DNA of 64,000 bases from Semisulcospira habei. Lineage: Eukaryota > Mollusca > Gastropoda > Semisulcospiridae. The notes under the pieces are model-generated. The model was not told the origin of the DNA. It ran no database searches and worked only from the letters and a program-made list of their open reading frames with translations. Below are positions 24,310 to 34,910 of this stretch, one piece after another (positions within the stretch are counted from its first letter, which is position 1; each line of letters opens with the position of its first letter). The stretch lies in contig BTPG01000004.1 in NCBI GenBank assembly GCA_036245525.1, positions 163,375,025-163,439,024 of the forward strand. Direction: 5' to 3'. Made by a program: the position numbers and the translations under genes.

Positions 24310-25480
24310 CACTAACATCTAAATAAGAAAGGCAAAGCCCTCATGGCTTACGTGTATGACTGAACCACATATGTATGACCTTTATGACAATAAGTATAAA
24401 GCACTAGCAAAGCCAAAATACATGTTTTCTCAAAATTTAAGCATTTTTCACACTTCAAAACCCCTTGACCCTTGACCTTTGCTGTGAATCAACTAAATTA
24501 GTATGCATAGAAATGTCTTGCAAACTTCACCCCAAATCTGATTGAAAAGTTTTTAAAAAAAAACTTTGATAATATTAATATTAAATAATAACTACAATTC
24601 TAACAAAAAAATGACATTTTGTGACCCTTGACCTTTTCAAGAGATCATCCAAATTAGTATGCATAGATATGTCTTACCATCAGGTATCTCTGTAGCAAAT
24701 TTGGGTCTGAAGTTGAAACTAGTATTTAAGAAAAAAAATTGGGGGTCAAAATATGGCTTTTTTAATTTTTGTTTTTTTAACACCTATTTCTTGATCATCC
24801 CATGACCCTTGACCTTTGTGATGGGTCAACTAAATTAGCATGCATATGAACGTCTTATCACCAGCTACCTTTGAGCCAAATTTGAATTTTGATTGAAAAC
24901 TTTTAAAAAGATGTTCATTAAATACTTTTTAAAAGATGTTCATGTTAAAAGATGTTCATTAAAAACTACAATTCTATCAAAAATTTGCATTTTACACACA
25001 TCTGTCGACCTCTTGTGACCCCTGACTTTTCCGAGGGGTCATCCAAATTAGTAAATAGTATGCATAGATATATATATATGTCTTACCATCAGGTATCTTT
25101 GTACCAAGTTTGAAGTTGTGCGTAGAACTTGAGAAAAAAACATCTTTTGTCAAAATCTGGCTATTTTTTACCAAATTATTATGCATAGGAAGGTCTTACC
25201 GTAAGGTATCTTTGTACCAAGTTTGAGTTTGAAGTTGTGAATAGTTAATAGTAATGAGAAATCAATTTTGACAAAATATGGCATTTCCTACCTATTTCTT
25301 GATGCCCTTGACCTTTGACTTTGAGAGAGGTCACTAAAATTGGTATGTTTAGAAAGGTCTTGCCACAACATAACAATGTGCCAAGTTTGAAGACTGTGGC
25401 TTGAATAGTCTCCAAGATAATGCCAACATTAAAGTTTACCACGGACAACGGCGGACAGACTACCACTGGCCCAGAACACT
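24310..25480 (+). repeat. Dispersed element with internal tandem units of about 150-190 bp
   Basis: Begins with a leader (ggcaaagccctcatggctta) also found at 30437, followed by five or six diverged units. Each has a tgacccttgaccttt box, a ggtcatccaaattagtatgc box, a gtcttaccatcaggtatct box and a gtaccaagtttgggtttgaa box, then ends near gacaacggcggacagac. The same units flank the intact Polinton. Confidence 0.8.
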
Positions 25481-25581
25481 CACTTCTGTTTCACATGTAA
25501 GCCAAGTAGGGTCCGTAGGCAAGATTTTGTGTGTGTATGTGTGCAATGAATGGATGAAACTGTCTATGAACACAGCAGACA

Positions 25582-25700
25582 AAATAATAATAATAATAAT
25601 AATGAGTACTTGTATAGCGCCTAACCTCAGATTAGAGCTCTAGGCGCTTAACAAAAACTAATGTACAAAAATAACTAATTACAAATATGCAATTTACAAA
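25582..25700 (-). repeat. 3' end of a (TTA)n-tailed retroposon
   Basis: An (AAT)n run followed by gagtacttgtatagcgccta and ctctaggcgctta resembles, in reverse, the 3' end of invertebrate non-LTR elements with TTA tails. Only the end is recognisable. Confidence 0.5.
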
Positions 25701-25940
25701 AAACAAAATACAACGCACTCTGTAAACAAGCTATAAAGTCACCATTCAAAAGTGCTAGGCTTATGGACTCATACTGGCATTCACACACACACTCACACTA
25801 CTTCTAACATAGATAGAGATGACATTAACATGACAGGTATGTGACAAAGTCATTTGTAGCTGACAGAGATGTCTGACAAATGTCATGGAGACTAAAATAA
25901 TGATGGCTAATTACCCTTGTTTTCTCCATTCAGCCCTGAA

Positions 25941-26015
25941 AATGGCGAGTAATTTACTCGCCATGGCGAGTGAATTTTTTATTTGGCGAGTAAAAAAAAA
26001 TACCCACTCGCCAAA
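25941..26015. repeat. Nested ggcgagt palindromes
   Basis: atggcgagtaa/tttactcgccat forms a near-perfect 23-bp palindrome, directly followed by a second hairpin tttggcgagt ... actcgccaaa with 10-bp perfect arms around a poly-A loop. Confidence 0.7.
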
Positions 26016-26411
26016 TGCGAGTGCGCTCGTGCGTTTTCCAATCCAACGGCTAACCGCCAGCCGAACATCAGGTACGCCGACGCGTGACCTGACCGCACCG
26101 CGAGTTGCCTCTAACATCACTTTGGGGCAGTAGCCGAACACGTCACTCGAACCATAACAGTGGTCAGTGACAGTCGTTCTATTTTTAGTGACGATTTGGT
26201 TCGTTTAGCGGCTCGCTCAGTCGCGGCTGCGTTCAGAATCGACCCGTAGCCGGCGTCCGTGCGAGTGTAACAGGGTTTATGTGTGGTGTCAGCATGTTAT
26301 TACAAAGTGCGCGCTACATGTTGAACGCGTTACTTGCTGTGACGTCACCGTACATACTATTATGGGATACGGCATCGTGCGTTTCGCTTTCGATCTAGAA
26401 CGAAGTTGTAC

Positions 26412-26606
26412 ATGGCGGAGAAAAAGCAAAGGAAAAGCTGGAATGCTTCGGATTCTTCAATCCGGCACCGTCTGATCTTGATAATCGCTAAGCAGAAAGT
26501 TGCACTTCGACATCGCCATCAACAAGCGACAGTACCAGAAATCAGAAATGCTACCCTTGGGCCGTGTGTGGCACCGCCGCTACGACACAGTTTTCAGAGT
26601 CCATGA
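26412..26606 (+). CDS. Possible small exon or spurious frame
   Basis: ATG in context gtacatggcgg opens 64 codons beginning MAEKKQRKSWNASDSS. The region (26160-26600) is GC-richer than its surroundings with CpGs, as for a 5' exon. No domain is recognised and no splice evidence is clear. Weak call. Confidence 0.2.
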   Translation: MAEKKQRKSWNASDSSIRHRLILIIAKQKVALRHRHQQATVPEIRNATLGPCVAPPLRHSFQSP

Positions 26607-27114
26607 CTGTGCTGAGTGTATTTCCATGGCTAAAGCATGACGCCACTCGAATGGCATGCGCAATGAGCACTGAGGCAAACTCAAAAAGCAAGTCCAGAAA
26701 TTTGAACAGAAATAAGTTTGTCAGTTTTTTTTAAATCGTGATCGATCCATCTTCTGGTACACAGTTATTAGGCAAAAATTGGAGAAACACGTCTCAGTTC
26801 TGAGTGGTTAAACGGGTAAAACAAACTTTGAAGTACATCAGTTTACACACACACAAACACACAGAGTTTAGACAAGTCACACTTTGGTTGTCAATCTGCC
26901 GCGTTCAGCAGAAAACGCTATATTCTCTGTTACAATACATTATCAAACGATCATACAAATAAATAAATAGATTTTTTTTTCTGTGTGAGAGAGCTAGGGA
27001 GACGGGCTTTTGCGCGATAGCTCACCAGTTAAAGAATCAGATCATGGAAAGGACACACACACACTGTCACAACACATTTAAAGAGGAGAGAGCGAAATGA
27101 GATAATTATTTTAA

Positions 27115-27490
27115 TAATTGATTGTACATTGTTTATCGTCCCGACAGCAACAAGGCTTTCTCAGGATGTGCCTGCACTGCTTGTGAAAAAAAAAGAAACA
27201 GAATATTGAATGTATGTCGCCAGCCGGTCCAATACGTTAAATAAACCTACGCCATGGGGCCTAAATAAATCTAAGACCATTTAGCAACACACATCCAATA
27301 TCAAGAGCTACAGGCAGTGCAGACAGTTGGGAGAGTTTTAAAAAGACAAATACAGGTGAATGGACCAAGGGTAGACAGAAACACATGCCCCAGAAAAAAC
27401 ACACCCTGTCTGTGGGGCTGACCAGGGTGACCCTGGGAACTAAAATGTAGTTAACCCCACCCAAGACCCCCAGGGCAGACCCGGGTGTGG
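27115..27490 (-). mobile_element. SINE copy, full length
   Basis: Tail taattgattgtacattg at the left and hairpin head at the right. Flanked by ataattattttaa (27102-27114) and ataatttattttaa (27491-27504), a target duplication with one indel. Confidence 0.85.
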
Positions 27491-28105
27491 ATAATTTATT
27501 TTAAGGAACATACAGATGATGCAGTTTTTCTTAAATAAATCTGCGGACCCTCTATAATGCTAGGATGGGGGTCTGTATACCCTCTAAAATGTATACCTGG
27601 AGGTCTACAGACCCTTTAACCTGTTGTGCAAACAGAAGCCCAGCTCTACTTACAAAAAATAAATAAATAAAAAATCCCACCAGTTCACATGGGGACTTTG
27701 TCAGTTATTTCTCCACTTGATACTATCAAAAGCCTGAAGTCAGGACATAAACATTAACTTGGTTATGATTGTCTGTTCAAATATTTGTTCTCAATGCCTC
27801 TGGGCAGAAAACACTCTCTAACATTGGGTGTCAAACACTTGTGGTACATTATATTGTCGAGTTGGGGGGCTATTTTCAGTAGTAAAATTTTCAGTTTTGG
27901 CTAGTAACATTTTCAGTTTGGCTAGTAAAACTTGGAAGTCACTAGCCAAAGGCTGGTGGGCAAAATGTTAGAGTTTCAGGGCTGTCCATATTGCCACAGA
28001 ATGCTAAACTTGGGGCACTGGATGCCATTGTTGTAAAGCCAGGGGAAGCCACTTGCTGCTGAGTACTACATGGATTCCCTCCCTTTGAATAAGGCAGTAC
28101 AAGTA

Positions 28106-28502
28106 CTGAAGTAGCTTTGATTGTATTGATTGTACATTGCTTAACGTCCGGACAGCAACAAGGCTTTCTCAGGACGTGCCTGCACTGCTTGTGAAGAAAA
28201 ACTAAACAGAAAATTGAATGTATGTCGCCAGCCGGTCAAATACGTTAAATAAACCTACAACATGGGGCCTAAATAAAGCTAAGACCATTTAGCAACACAC
28301 ATCCAATATCAAGAGCTACAGGCAGTGCAGACAGTAGGGAGAGTTTAAAAAGGCAAAAACAGGTGAATGGACAAAGGGTAGACAGAAACACATGCCCCAG
28401 AATAGAGAGAAAAACCCACCCTGTGGGGCTGACCAGGGTGACCCTGGGAACTAAAAAATACCTAACCCCACCCAAGTCCCCCAGGGCAGAGCCGGGTGGG
28501 GT
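28106..28502 (-). mobile_element. SINE copy, full length
   Basis: Same family and orientation as the neighbours. A 10-bp direct repeat agtacaagta (28096-28105 and 28503-28512) flanks it; a shorter alternative repeat aagtagc is also possible. Confidence 0.85.
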
Positions 28503-29271
28503 AGTACAAGTAGCCATTTCTATCATGTGCATGCCTGATTCGTTTGCTTGTTTTTTGTTCACGCAATAAAAGTTTTAGATTGGAGTGGGGAAAAAGGTCA
28601 GTCAGGTTACGGTAAACACAAAAATGTTGACCTAAAAACGGAGCAGTCACTGTGACGGTCTCTGCTTTTGTGGCAGTAGGTTATGTCTTTCTGAAGTTTT
28701 ACTGCTGTTCACCACCTTCATACAAAATGTTCATGTTGATCGACTTTAATGGATACTATTACTAGTCATCACTGCAGCTAGATATGTTATCAATGCCAAA
28801 CGTACTGTGTACTAACCACAGATTTCTTCCTGCACACAGCAAACACAGTGGTGTGTATGTACCCTTTAGCACATGGACTGTTTTTGCTTACAGTTACAAT
28901 ACAAAATGCAGTTTTTTAGTTTTTTTGTTTTGCACAAGTACAACCTCTCCAAACTGTCCACTGAAGAAAAAGGTATGTGTTCACTGTGTGTGTTTGTGAG
29001 TTGGGGGAGGGGGGAGGACTACTTGAGCAAATGGCATATCAAACTAAAAGCCTGAGGATCAAAAGCTGCACTTAACATATTTTCTTATTTTAAATTCCCA
29101 TCGTAAACTCCAAAGCATCAAGAAAGATACAAATTATGGACATTGGCTTAACTGCTGGTGTTCTTCTTAACGGGGCCCTTTCGCCTTATGCGGGTACAAA
29201 CCAATAATACGTCATGCAGGGTCACCATCACCACAAGAGATACCGAAAAAGAGGTTCACCTGTCCACTGAC

Positions 29272-29465
29272 CTTGCCTGGGCCTCATCAAGACTTTGGTC
29301 AGTAATAGTCATGATCTGTTGAAGAATGTCTCCAATTTCCTGCTTTCTCTGATCAGGGTCACCTGGCGCCCCTTGCTGCATTCCGTCGTAGCCTGTCTGC
29401 TGTGGCATGACACTAGCCATGCTCACTGGGCCTTGCGGGTGCATCAGCCTTTGTTGGTCGTCCAT
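29272..29465 (-). CDS. pbx: PBX/extradenticle homeobox gene, first coding exon
   Basis: Minus-strand frame starts [11 protein letters not shown] and contains [20 protein letters not shown] then DEAQA-R, the start of the PBC-A domain of PBX/Exd TALE homeodomain proteins, a segment almost invariant in animals. The frame ends in gcaag|gtcagtg, a canonical splice donor, at the same place (after EAQA) as in vertebrate PBX genes. Only 64 codons are present; the rest of PBC and the homeodomain must lie in exons below coordinate 1, so intron 1 exceeds 29 kb. PBX proteins are nuclear Hox and Meis cofactors; PBC-A binds Meis/Homothorax. A single clear host gene in the window. Confidence 0.93.
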
Positions 29466-29800
29466 GTTGGATCCGTACGGGGCTTCCAGCGTGAATAGTT
29501 GGTTTGCGGCGTAAACACCGACGATCTACTATTTAAAAAAGTGTTAGTAGTACTATTGCTGCATGTGCGTCGAATCCCTGACCAGTGGAGCCGACAACGT
29601 GGTTGACCACAGTGTCACATAAACACAGTTTTCGTGAAGCAGGAAAGGGTGGGCACTGCTCTGCCACTCAAATCGCACGTCATAGCAAATGGCGGCTCGC
29701 ATGCATAAAATGGACCCACTTAGCAGCAACTATCCAATCAGCGTGCAGCCTTCTGGGCTTCCTCTCACGAGCGCACGCGATGGAGGAAATGACACAGTGA
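29466..29800 (-). promoter_or_regulatory. PBX 5' UTR and proximal promoter region
   Basis: Sequence just upstream of the PBX start codon. It is richer in CpG than flanking DNA and contains a CCAAT box (29734-29738, as CCAATCA on the plus strand), a possible distal promoter element about 270 bp upstream of the ATG, and a ttaaatag stretch near 29530. The transcription start is not determined. Confidence 0.45.
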
Positions 29801-30429
29801 CCCATTTAGAGTACCTTCTTTGGATACTCATTCTGCGGACCCGCCTTTGACGACTTTGATGTTTGATTGACAGGTTTTGACGGGTAGAGTGTAGGCCCTA
29901 TTGATGTAGGACTAGACAGCTGAGGCTGTGCTGTCTGCGTGCCGATGTCTTCCAATGTTGGGATGGGAAGGGCGGGTTGCCGGGGTGGGGTGGGGGGGGG
30001 GGGGGGGTAGGGGGGGGGGGGGCTGAAACCAAGACCTGCTGGAGCAAAGACGAAAACATGATTCTGTGCCTTTCTCCAATCGATATTTCTTTCCGGCGAA
30101 GACAAAAGATCTCTCTCTCTCTCTCTCTCTGGAGCTCGTACGTAAACTACGTAAACATACTCACAGACAAAACATAGATAGCGTTTGCCTCCCCCCCCCC
30201 CACCCCCCCCCACCAGCCCAGTACTGAATGATCTTGAAAATGGGTGTCTCATAAAAGAGTTAAATGACCGTTTATAGAAAGTCGGTTGACCCATATTTGA
30301 GTCCATAATTTTATTATATTCTCCGGGCTTAAACTTGGATATAGCACGCTTCCAGAAAGACATTGGATGTGTCTGTTAGCCAGCTTTGCACCTTTTAACT
30401 TGTTTTTGGTAAAAATTTAAATATTTGCA
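29801..30429. other. No gene; simple repeats
   Basis: Poly-G runs (29985-30023), a (TC)n run (30113-30131) and poly-C (30190-30215). A 60-bp segment with gactttctataaacggtc (30246-30303) recurs at 55869-55925. The long minus-strand frame through this stretch is low-complexity and not supported. Confidence 0.4.
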
Positions 30430-31206
30430 GAACCAAGAATGGCAAAGCCCTTAAGGCTCAATGCATGAATGACCCAGTTCTAACGTAAGTATAGGGTTTG
30501 CTTTTGTACTTGCAAAATCCATATTTTCTCAAAATGTTTGCATTTTTACACTTTTTGTCAATCTCCTGTTACCCTTGACCTTTGCGGTAGTGAAGCAAAA
30601 TAGCATGCATAGAAAGATCTTTGTCAGCTACCTCTCTGCCAAATTTGGATAAAAAGTTTTGCAAACATGCTGATAAAACTAACATTCTACTTTTTCACAC
30701 CATTTGCCGATCTCTTGTGACCCTTGACCTTTCTGAGGGGTTATCCAAATTAGCATGCATATGTCCATATCTCTGGACCGAGTTTGGGTTTGAAGCATTA
30801 AATAGTATTTAAAAAAACATTTTTTTCAAGAAATAGCTATGTTATCTATTTCCTGATCTCTTGTGACCCTTGACTTTTTCGGAGAGGTCATCCAAATTAG
30901 TATGCATAGGATGATATTACCATAAGGTATCTCTGTACCAAGTTTAGGTCTGAAGTTATGAACAGTATTTGAGAAGGAAAAAAAAAACATCTTTTGTCAT
31001 AATATGGCTTTTTTAAAAACCTATTTCCTGATCTCTTGTGACCCTTGAGTTTTCTGAGGGGTCATCCAAATTAGTATGTATAAAAAGGTCTTACCATCAA
31101 GTATCTCTATACCAAGTTTGGGTTTGAAGTTGAAAAAGTGTTTGAGGAGAAACAATTTGTGTGAAAATATGGCTGTTTTTTTTAAACACCACCAGAGAAA
31201 GTATAT
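30430..31206 (+). repeat. Tandem-unit element, left part, interrupted by Polinton
   Basis: Same leader and units as 24310-25480 (agaatggcaaagcccttaag, then about four units with tgacccttgaccttt and gtaccaagtttgggt boxes). The Polinton terminal repeat begins at 31207; the right remainder is at 48275-48480. Confidence 0.8.
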
Positions 31207-31509
31207 AGGAGAATACAACGACACCCATTTAAGAAACAATTGATTTATTTAATCCTTTCCGTAAATAAACAAACGCACTTGACCAAATTCATTTAACAGA
31301 TTTATCTGCCCAGTCAGGTCCCCCAACCCCTTGGAAACAAAAGGCTAGTTAAAATATCTTCCCGAGAAATACACACCACCCACCCACCCCCCCACACACA
31401 CACCCCCACACCCCACCACTCAATGCTGTCAGAGTTGGCCTTCCTGAGAAATAGTGTCTACTTCCTGTTCATACCACCATTGTAAACAATAGTCTTCTAT
31501 GCCCAAATA

Positions 31510-31558
<49 letters not shown>

Positions 31559-32190
31559 CACACAAAACAAATTAGCATTCCTTTTTGTGTCAACGCTTCA
31601 ATGTATGTCACTAAACCACTATGTCATTTTTCTTACTCTGGGGCAAACCAAAAATATAGAACAAATCTCTAATATAGGTTATTTCCCAAATGTGGAACAC
31701 CACGTCGTTCGTAAATGAAACGTCCAACGTGAAAATTTATCTGTGAAAAGTTTTCACTTCATGCATCGTGACTGCTGCGACGCACACGGACATTGCGCTG
31801 TTGAACAATCGGCCTTTGTGCTCAAGACTGTCGCGTGATGAAACCGGATTCCTGTTGGGTGCAGTTATTGCCGTCATAACCTGTAGGTAGAGACAGCTGT
31901 TGTGTAGTCATTGTTAGTTTACAAGATTGCATCTCTTTCATAACCAGAAAGTTGGGCTTGAAAATTGGTTGTGAAACGGTTTCCTGTTTTCGCTCCAGTG
32001 GGTGACATTTCTGAACAATAGGTCTTTATGCTTAAGCTATTGCGTAGTCACTGTCGCGTGATGCATTTAAATTGAAAGACAAAACCCAATAACTCTAATC
32101 CCAGTGATAGACCTAAATGATTCAAGTTACTAGTACACCCCTCCCTGTTTTTACGAGTGTTTTTAGATCACTCGAGGTGAAAATTGGGAA
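31207..32190 (+). repeat. Polinton left terminal inverted repeat
   Basis: Reverse complement of 47337-48274. The outer 800 bp (to about 32007) match almost base for base except for a longer (TC)n at 31512-31555 and small indels; the inner 180 bp are diverged, with shared islands such as cgcgtgatgcatttaaattg and ttttagatcactcgagg. Confidence 0.93.
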
Positions 32191-32361
32191 TGTTGAAATC
32201 GGTAGTGAAACTGTTACCTCAGTGAAACGACGCCTTTTATTTTCAGTTTAGTCCGTGTTTCAGCACAAGCGTGACGTGCCTACTAATACGTTCGGATTTT
32301 ATAGTGATTTCGGTATTCAAAATGGGCTGTGAAGGATTAAAACCAAGCTAAGTGAATACTT
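32191..32361. other. Spacer between left repeat and capsid gene
   Basis: Short non-coding stretch after the terminal repeat, before the 3' end of the capsid gene. Nothing recognised. Confidence 0.5.
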
Positions 32362-33645
32362 TTAATATATGTGACTACTTAGCCTGCTCTCAGAGATGTT
32401 TAGTTGCGCATCATAAATCAGATACAAATATATATTGATTGCTTCAGATTTTTCTGTTTTTTTCTGTATTTGAATTGAGATTCCGTCACTACCGTTTTCG
32501 ATAATACGGCCAGAACCATGAAGGAAATTGTCATCCGTAGAACGCAGATCTAGCCACAGTGCGTACTTGTCTGTCAGGTATTCACCGATTCTTACGTCAT
32601 ACAGATGCAGATCTTTGCACGCAATATTTGCTGATTTTTCTCTAAGTCTTCCCCCAGCAAAATACTTTGTGATCTCATCATAGTGCTGATATCCCATCAT
32701 TCCAGACGCAAAAATTTGATTAGGTCGGCCTTCGATTGTGCAGGATAAATGTGTAATTTTCGGATTATAGAATTTTTCTGAATCTCCTTGGTAAGGACTT
32801 TTTGGTTCAACAAATAACATAAGAACGCCTTTTAGTGACCTAGCAGGCGTGTTTAGGTTTATACTCCAAATTTGGTCGCTCTTGTCTTTGGGTAATAAAC
32901 TGTGTCTAATCACTCGATCATAATAAATTGGAAGTCTTGACTGGTACTGATTTTGAATGAGTCTGGCTAGTTCAGTATGCGTGACAATCTCATATTCCAA
33001 GGAAATGTTAGAGATCTTATATGATGCATTGAGATCCGTTGATTTGATAACTTTGGAGTAATCATTGAAGGTTAGTTCGAAGCTCAGGCGGTCATTTAGT
33101 GCCCCTTGGTAATAAGGCGAATGTCCTGTTAGGATTTCAAATTCGAGTGGAATGCAAAACCTATTTCCATATGTTTCGGCCACAATAACGTCCTTTCCTT
33201 CTGTGGTTGTTTTGTCTGATGCATTTATTCGAATTTTCATAATGCTATCTGACTGTATGCCTTGGTAAATACGATCTTCTCGTTCTTCTCTTGTAAGCCA
33301 CAAATCCGTGTAGCAGTAGAACACATCAGCATCGTCAAGACTAAACACTTCCTGTCCTTCAAGTTTAACTTTAATATTCTTAATAATTGCTCTACCTAGA
33401 TTGTTAACTAGTGTTCTTTTGTCATCTGCGTCCGATGAAAGTTCAATATTAAAAGCAAGGCGAGCAGTACCAGGAACAATAACGTCACTGGGGCCTAGGT
33501 TTGGAAACTTGACAGTAAGAGTCTGGTTTTGGTCTATAGTACTAGGATTGTTTGTGATGACAATTGATTGTCTAACTGCTTTAACACCGAAAGGTTCACG
33601 TAGTTTTCTGTGTGGGTCTAACTTTGATCCGTAGGACTGTGTCAT
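32362..33645 (-). CDS. MCP: Major capsid protein (double jelly-roll)
   Basis: 427 residues from the ATG at 33645; five upstream codons in frame have no ATG. It resembles the Polinton/adintovirus hexon-like capsid: QTLTVKFPNLG, VPGTARLAF, NLGRAIIKNIKVKLEG (about residue 81), SLDDADVFYCYTDLW, YGNRFCIPLEFEIL and LSFELTFNDYSKVI occur in the order known in that family. Family role: trimeric capsomer of an icosahedral virion. The frame is complete with no stop. It diverges from the coiled-coil gene with only 41 bp between start codons. Length is in the expected range for single-chain Polinton capsid proteins. C-terminus lies about 170 bp from the left terminal repeat. Confidence 0.88.
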   Translation of the reverse strand: MTQSYGSKLDPHRKLREPFGVKAVRQSIVITNNPSTIDQNQTLTVKFPNLGPSDVIVPGTARLAFNIELSSDADDKRTLVNNLGRAIIKNIKVKLEGQEVFSLDDADVFYCYTDLWLTREEREDRIYQGIQSDSIMKIRINASDKTTTEGKDVIVAETYGNRFCIPLEFEILTGHSPYYQGALNDRLSFELTFNDYSKVIKSTDLNASYKISNISLEYEIVTHTELARLIQNQYQSRLPIYYDRVIRHSLLPKDKSDQIWSINLNTPARSLKGVLMLFVEPKSPYQGDSEKFYNPKITHLSCTIEGRPNQIFASGMMGYQHYDEITKYFAGGRLREKSANIACKDLHLYDVRIGEYLTDKYALWLDLRSTDDNFLHGSGRIIENGSDGISIQIQKKTEKSEAINIYLYLIYDAQLNISESRLSSHIY

Positions 33646-33686
33646 TTTTATTATGCACAATAAAAAAAATTAAATTAATAAAAACA
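33646..33686. promoter_or_regulatory. 41-bp divergent intergenic region
   Basis: Separates the start codons of the capsid gene (minus) and the coiled-coil gene (plus). Reading outward it gives ataataaaaATG on the minus strand and ttaataaaaacaATG on the plus strand, so each start codon has the A-rich element seen across the whole Polinton. Any promoter for both genes must be here or inside the genes. Confidence 0.6.
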
Positions 33687-34910
33687 ATGGCCGCGGGAGG
33701 ATTTAATCATGAAGATTTTGAAATGGATGACACGTATGATTTTGGTAATACAACAGATATGGCAGATATGACTGGTACAAGAAATATTTACAGTTTACGT
33801 CATGAACTTTTAGAAACCAAAGTGAACTCATTTTATGATCATGTTGGTAATCGCCCAGACAACATAGACCCTAACCAGTTTGAACTTGATGGCAAGGGTC
33901 ATTTATATTTAAATACTGTTGACAAAGGAAAAGTACTATTGACTAACAAAAAAGACCCTAGTAGGTTTAGGGCTTTAAGTACAATAAAAAATGAAGGTGG
34001 TGTTAGTGCCTTGCGTCAACTTGGTATTGGTGGGTCTCCTATCACGCCAAGACTGGTTAGTGTGCTTCAAGACACGCAAACAAAGTTACCAACAGGGCAA
34101 GAAATTGAAATGGCACCAGTAACAAGCCTACCAGAAATAGCAAACACAGTGATACAAGAAACCTCATTTACTGAAGGACAAATAAATGACGCTTTGAAAA
34201 CAATAGATGATCCACCTTTGTCAATGCGGGAGATTATAGGGTTGGATAAATCACTGCAGACAATAAGAGGTGAGATGGTTAATAATCTTGCCAAACTGGG
34301 AGAGCTTGATAAACACATAGAACGTGAAAAAGAGAAACTGGCTACCGCAGACAATGGGAATTTTGACACAGAAATGAAAGAAAGAATCCAACACAGATTA
34401 AATGATTTGCAGATAGAAAGATCAGCGAGGTTAGAAGCGATTAGTATTGGAAGGGAAAAACTGAAATCACAGGTCAACAGAATAAGAGAAACTATTCAGA
34501 AAATACTTCACGAAGACACTACTCTGGCTGAGAGACTTAAAACACTTTTCAGAGAACAGGGTATCACAATTGCCAGTTTAATTACAGCTCTGGGGTTTAT
34601 TATCAGTACAGTTGTGTTGGCTGTAACGGGTGGTGGTTCTCCACCTCCAGCACCACCAACCCCAGTTCCCACAGATCCAAAAGACTTACAGTCGTGGGTA
34701 AAGAAACAGTTGTCACACATATCAGACTTGCTTAAGAAATTGGCTCTGAAAGCAGTAGACTCGTTACCTGGCATTTTAGGCACGGTTGTCAATTGGTTGA
34801 TTAGTACAGCGGCAAAGGCAGTAGGGTTTATGGCGGAGCATGTTTGGATCTTTTTGGTGACAGTAGGAGGGTTTTACCAATGCCATGCGTTGGTTTACAC
34901 ATCGCTGTGA
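33687..34910 (+). pseudogene. Polinton coiled-coil/membrane protein, 3' end disrupted
   Basis: ATG at 33687 (MAAGGFNHEDFEMDD). Order: acidic N-terminus, GGVSALRQLGIGG region, long coiled coil (about residues 175-285, rich in E/K/R/L, with ERSARLEAISIGREKL), hydrophobic ITALGFIISTVVLAVTGG, proline-rich linker, amphipathic KLALKAVDSLPG and a second membrane segment. The frame then runs into foreign sequence at 34876; the native last residues (GYLMKQ...) reappear after the insertion at 36118-36150. This protein is common in animal Polinton/adintovirus-type elements; exact role unknown, probably a membrane-active virion protein. About 396 of some 410 native residues remain before the break. Confidence 0.85.

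Noticed and set aside
26412..26606. Confident host exon
   Set aside because: No donor or acceptor consistent with the frame and no domain; kept only as a weak feature.
29806..30363. 185-codon minus-strand frame upstream of PBX
   Set aside because: Dominated by poly-Gly and poly-Pro from G/C runs, and part of it is a repeat also present at 55869.
33646..33660. Longer N-terminus for the capsid protein
   Set aside because: The upstream codons start with TTG; the ATG at 33645 has the element's usual start context.
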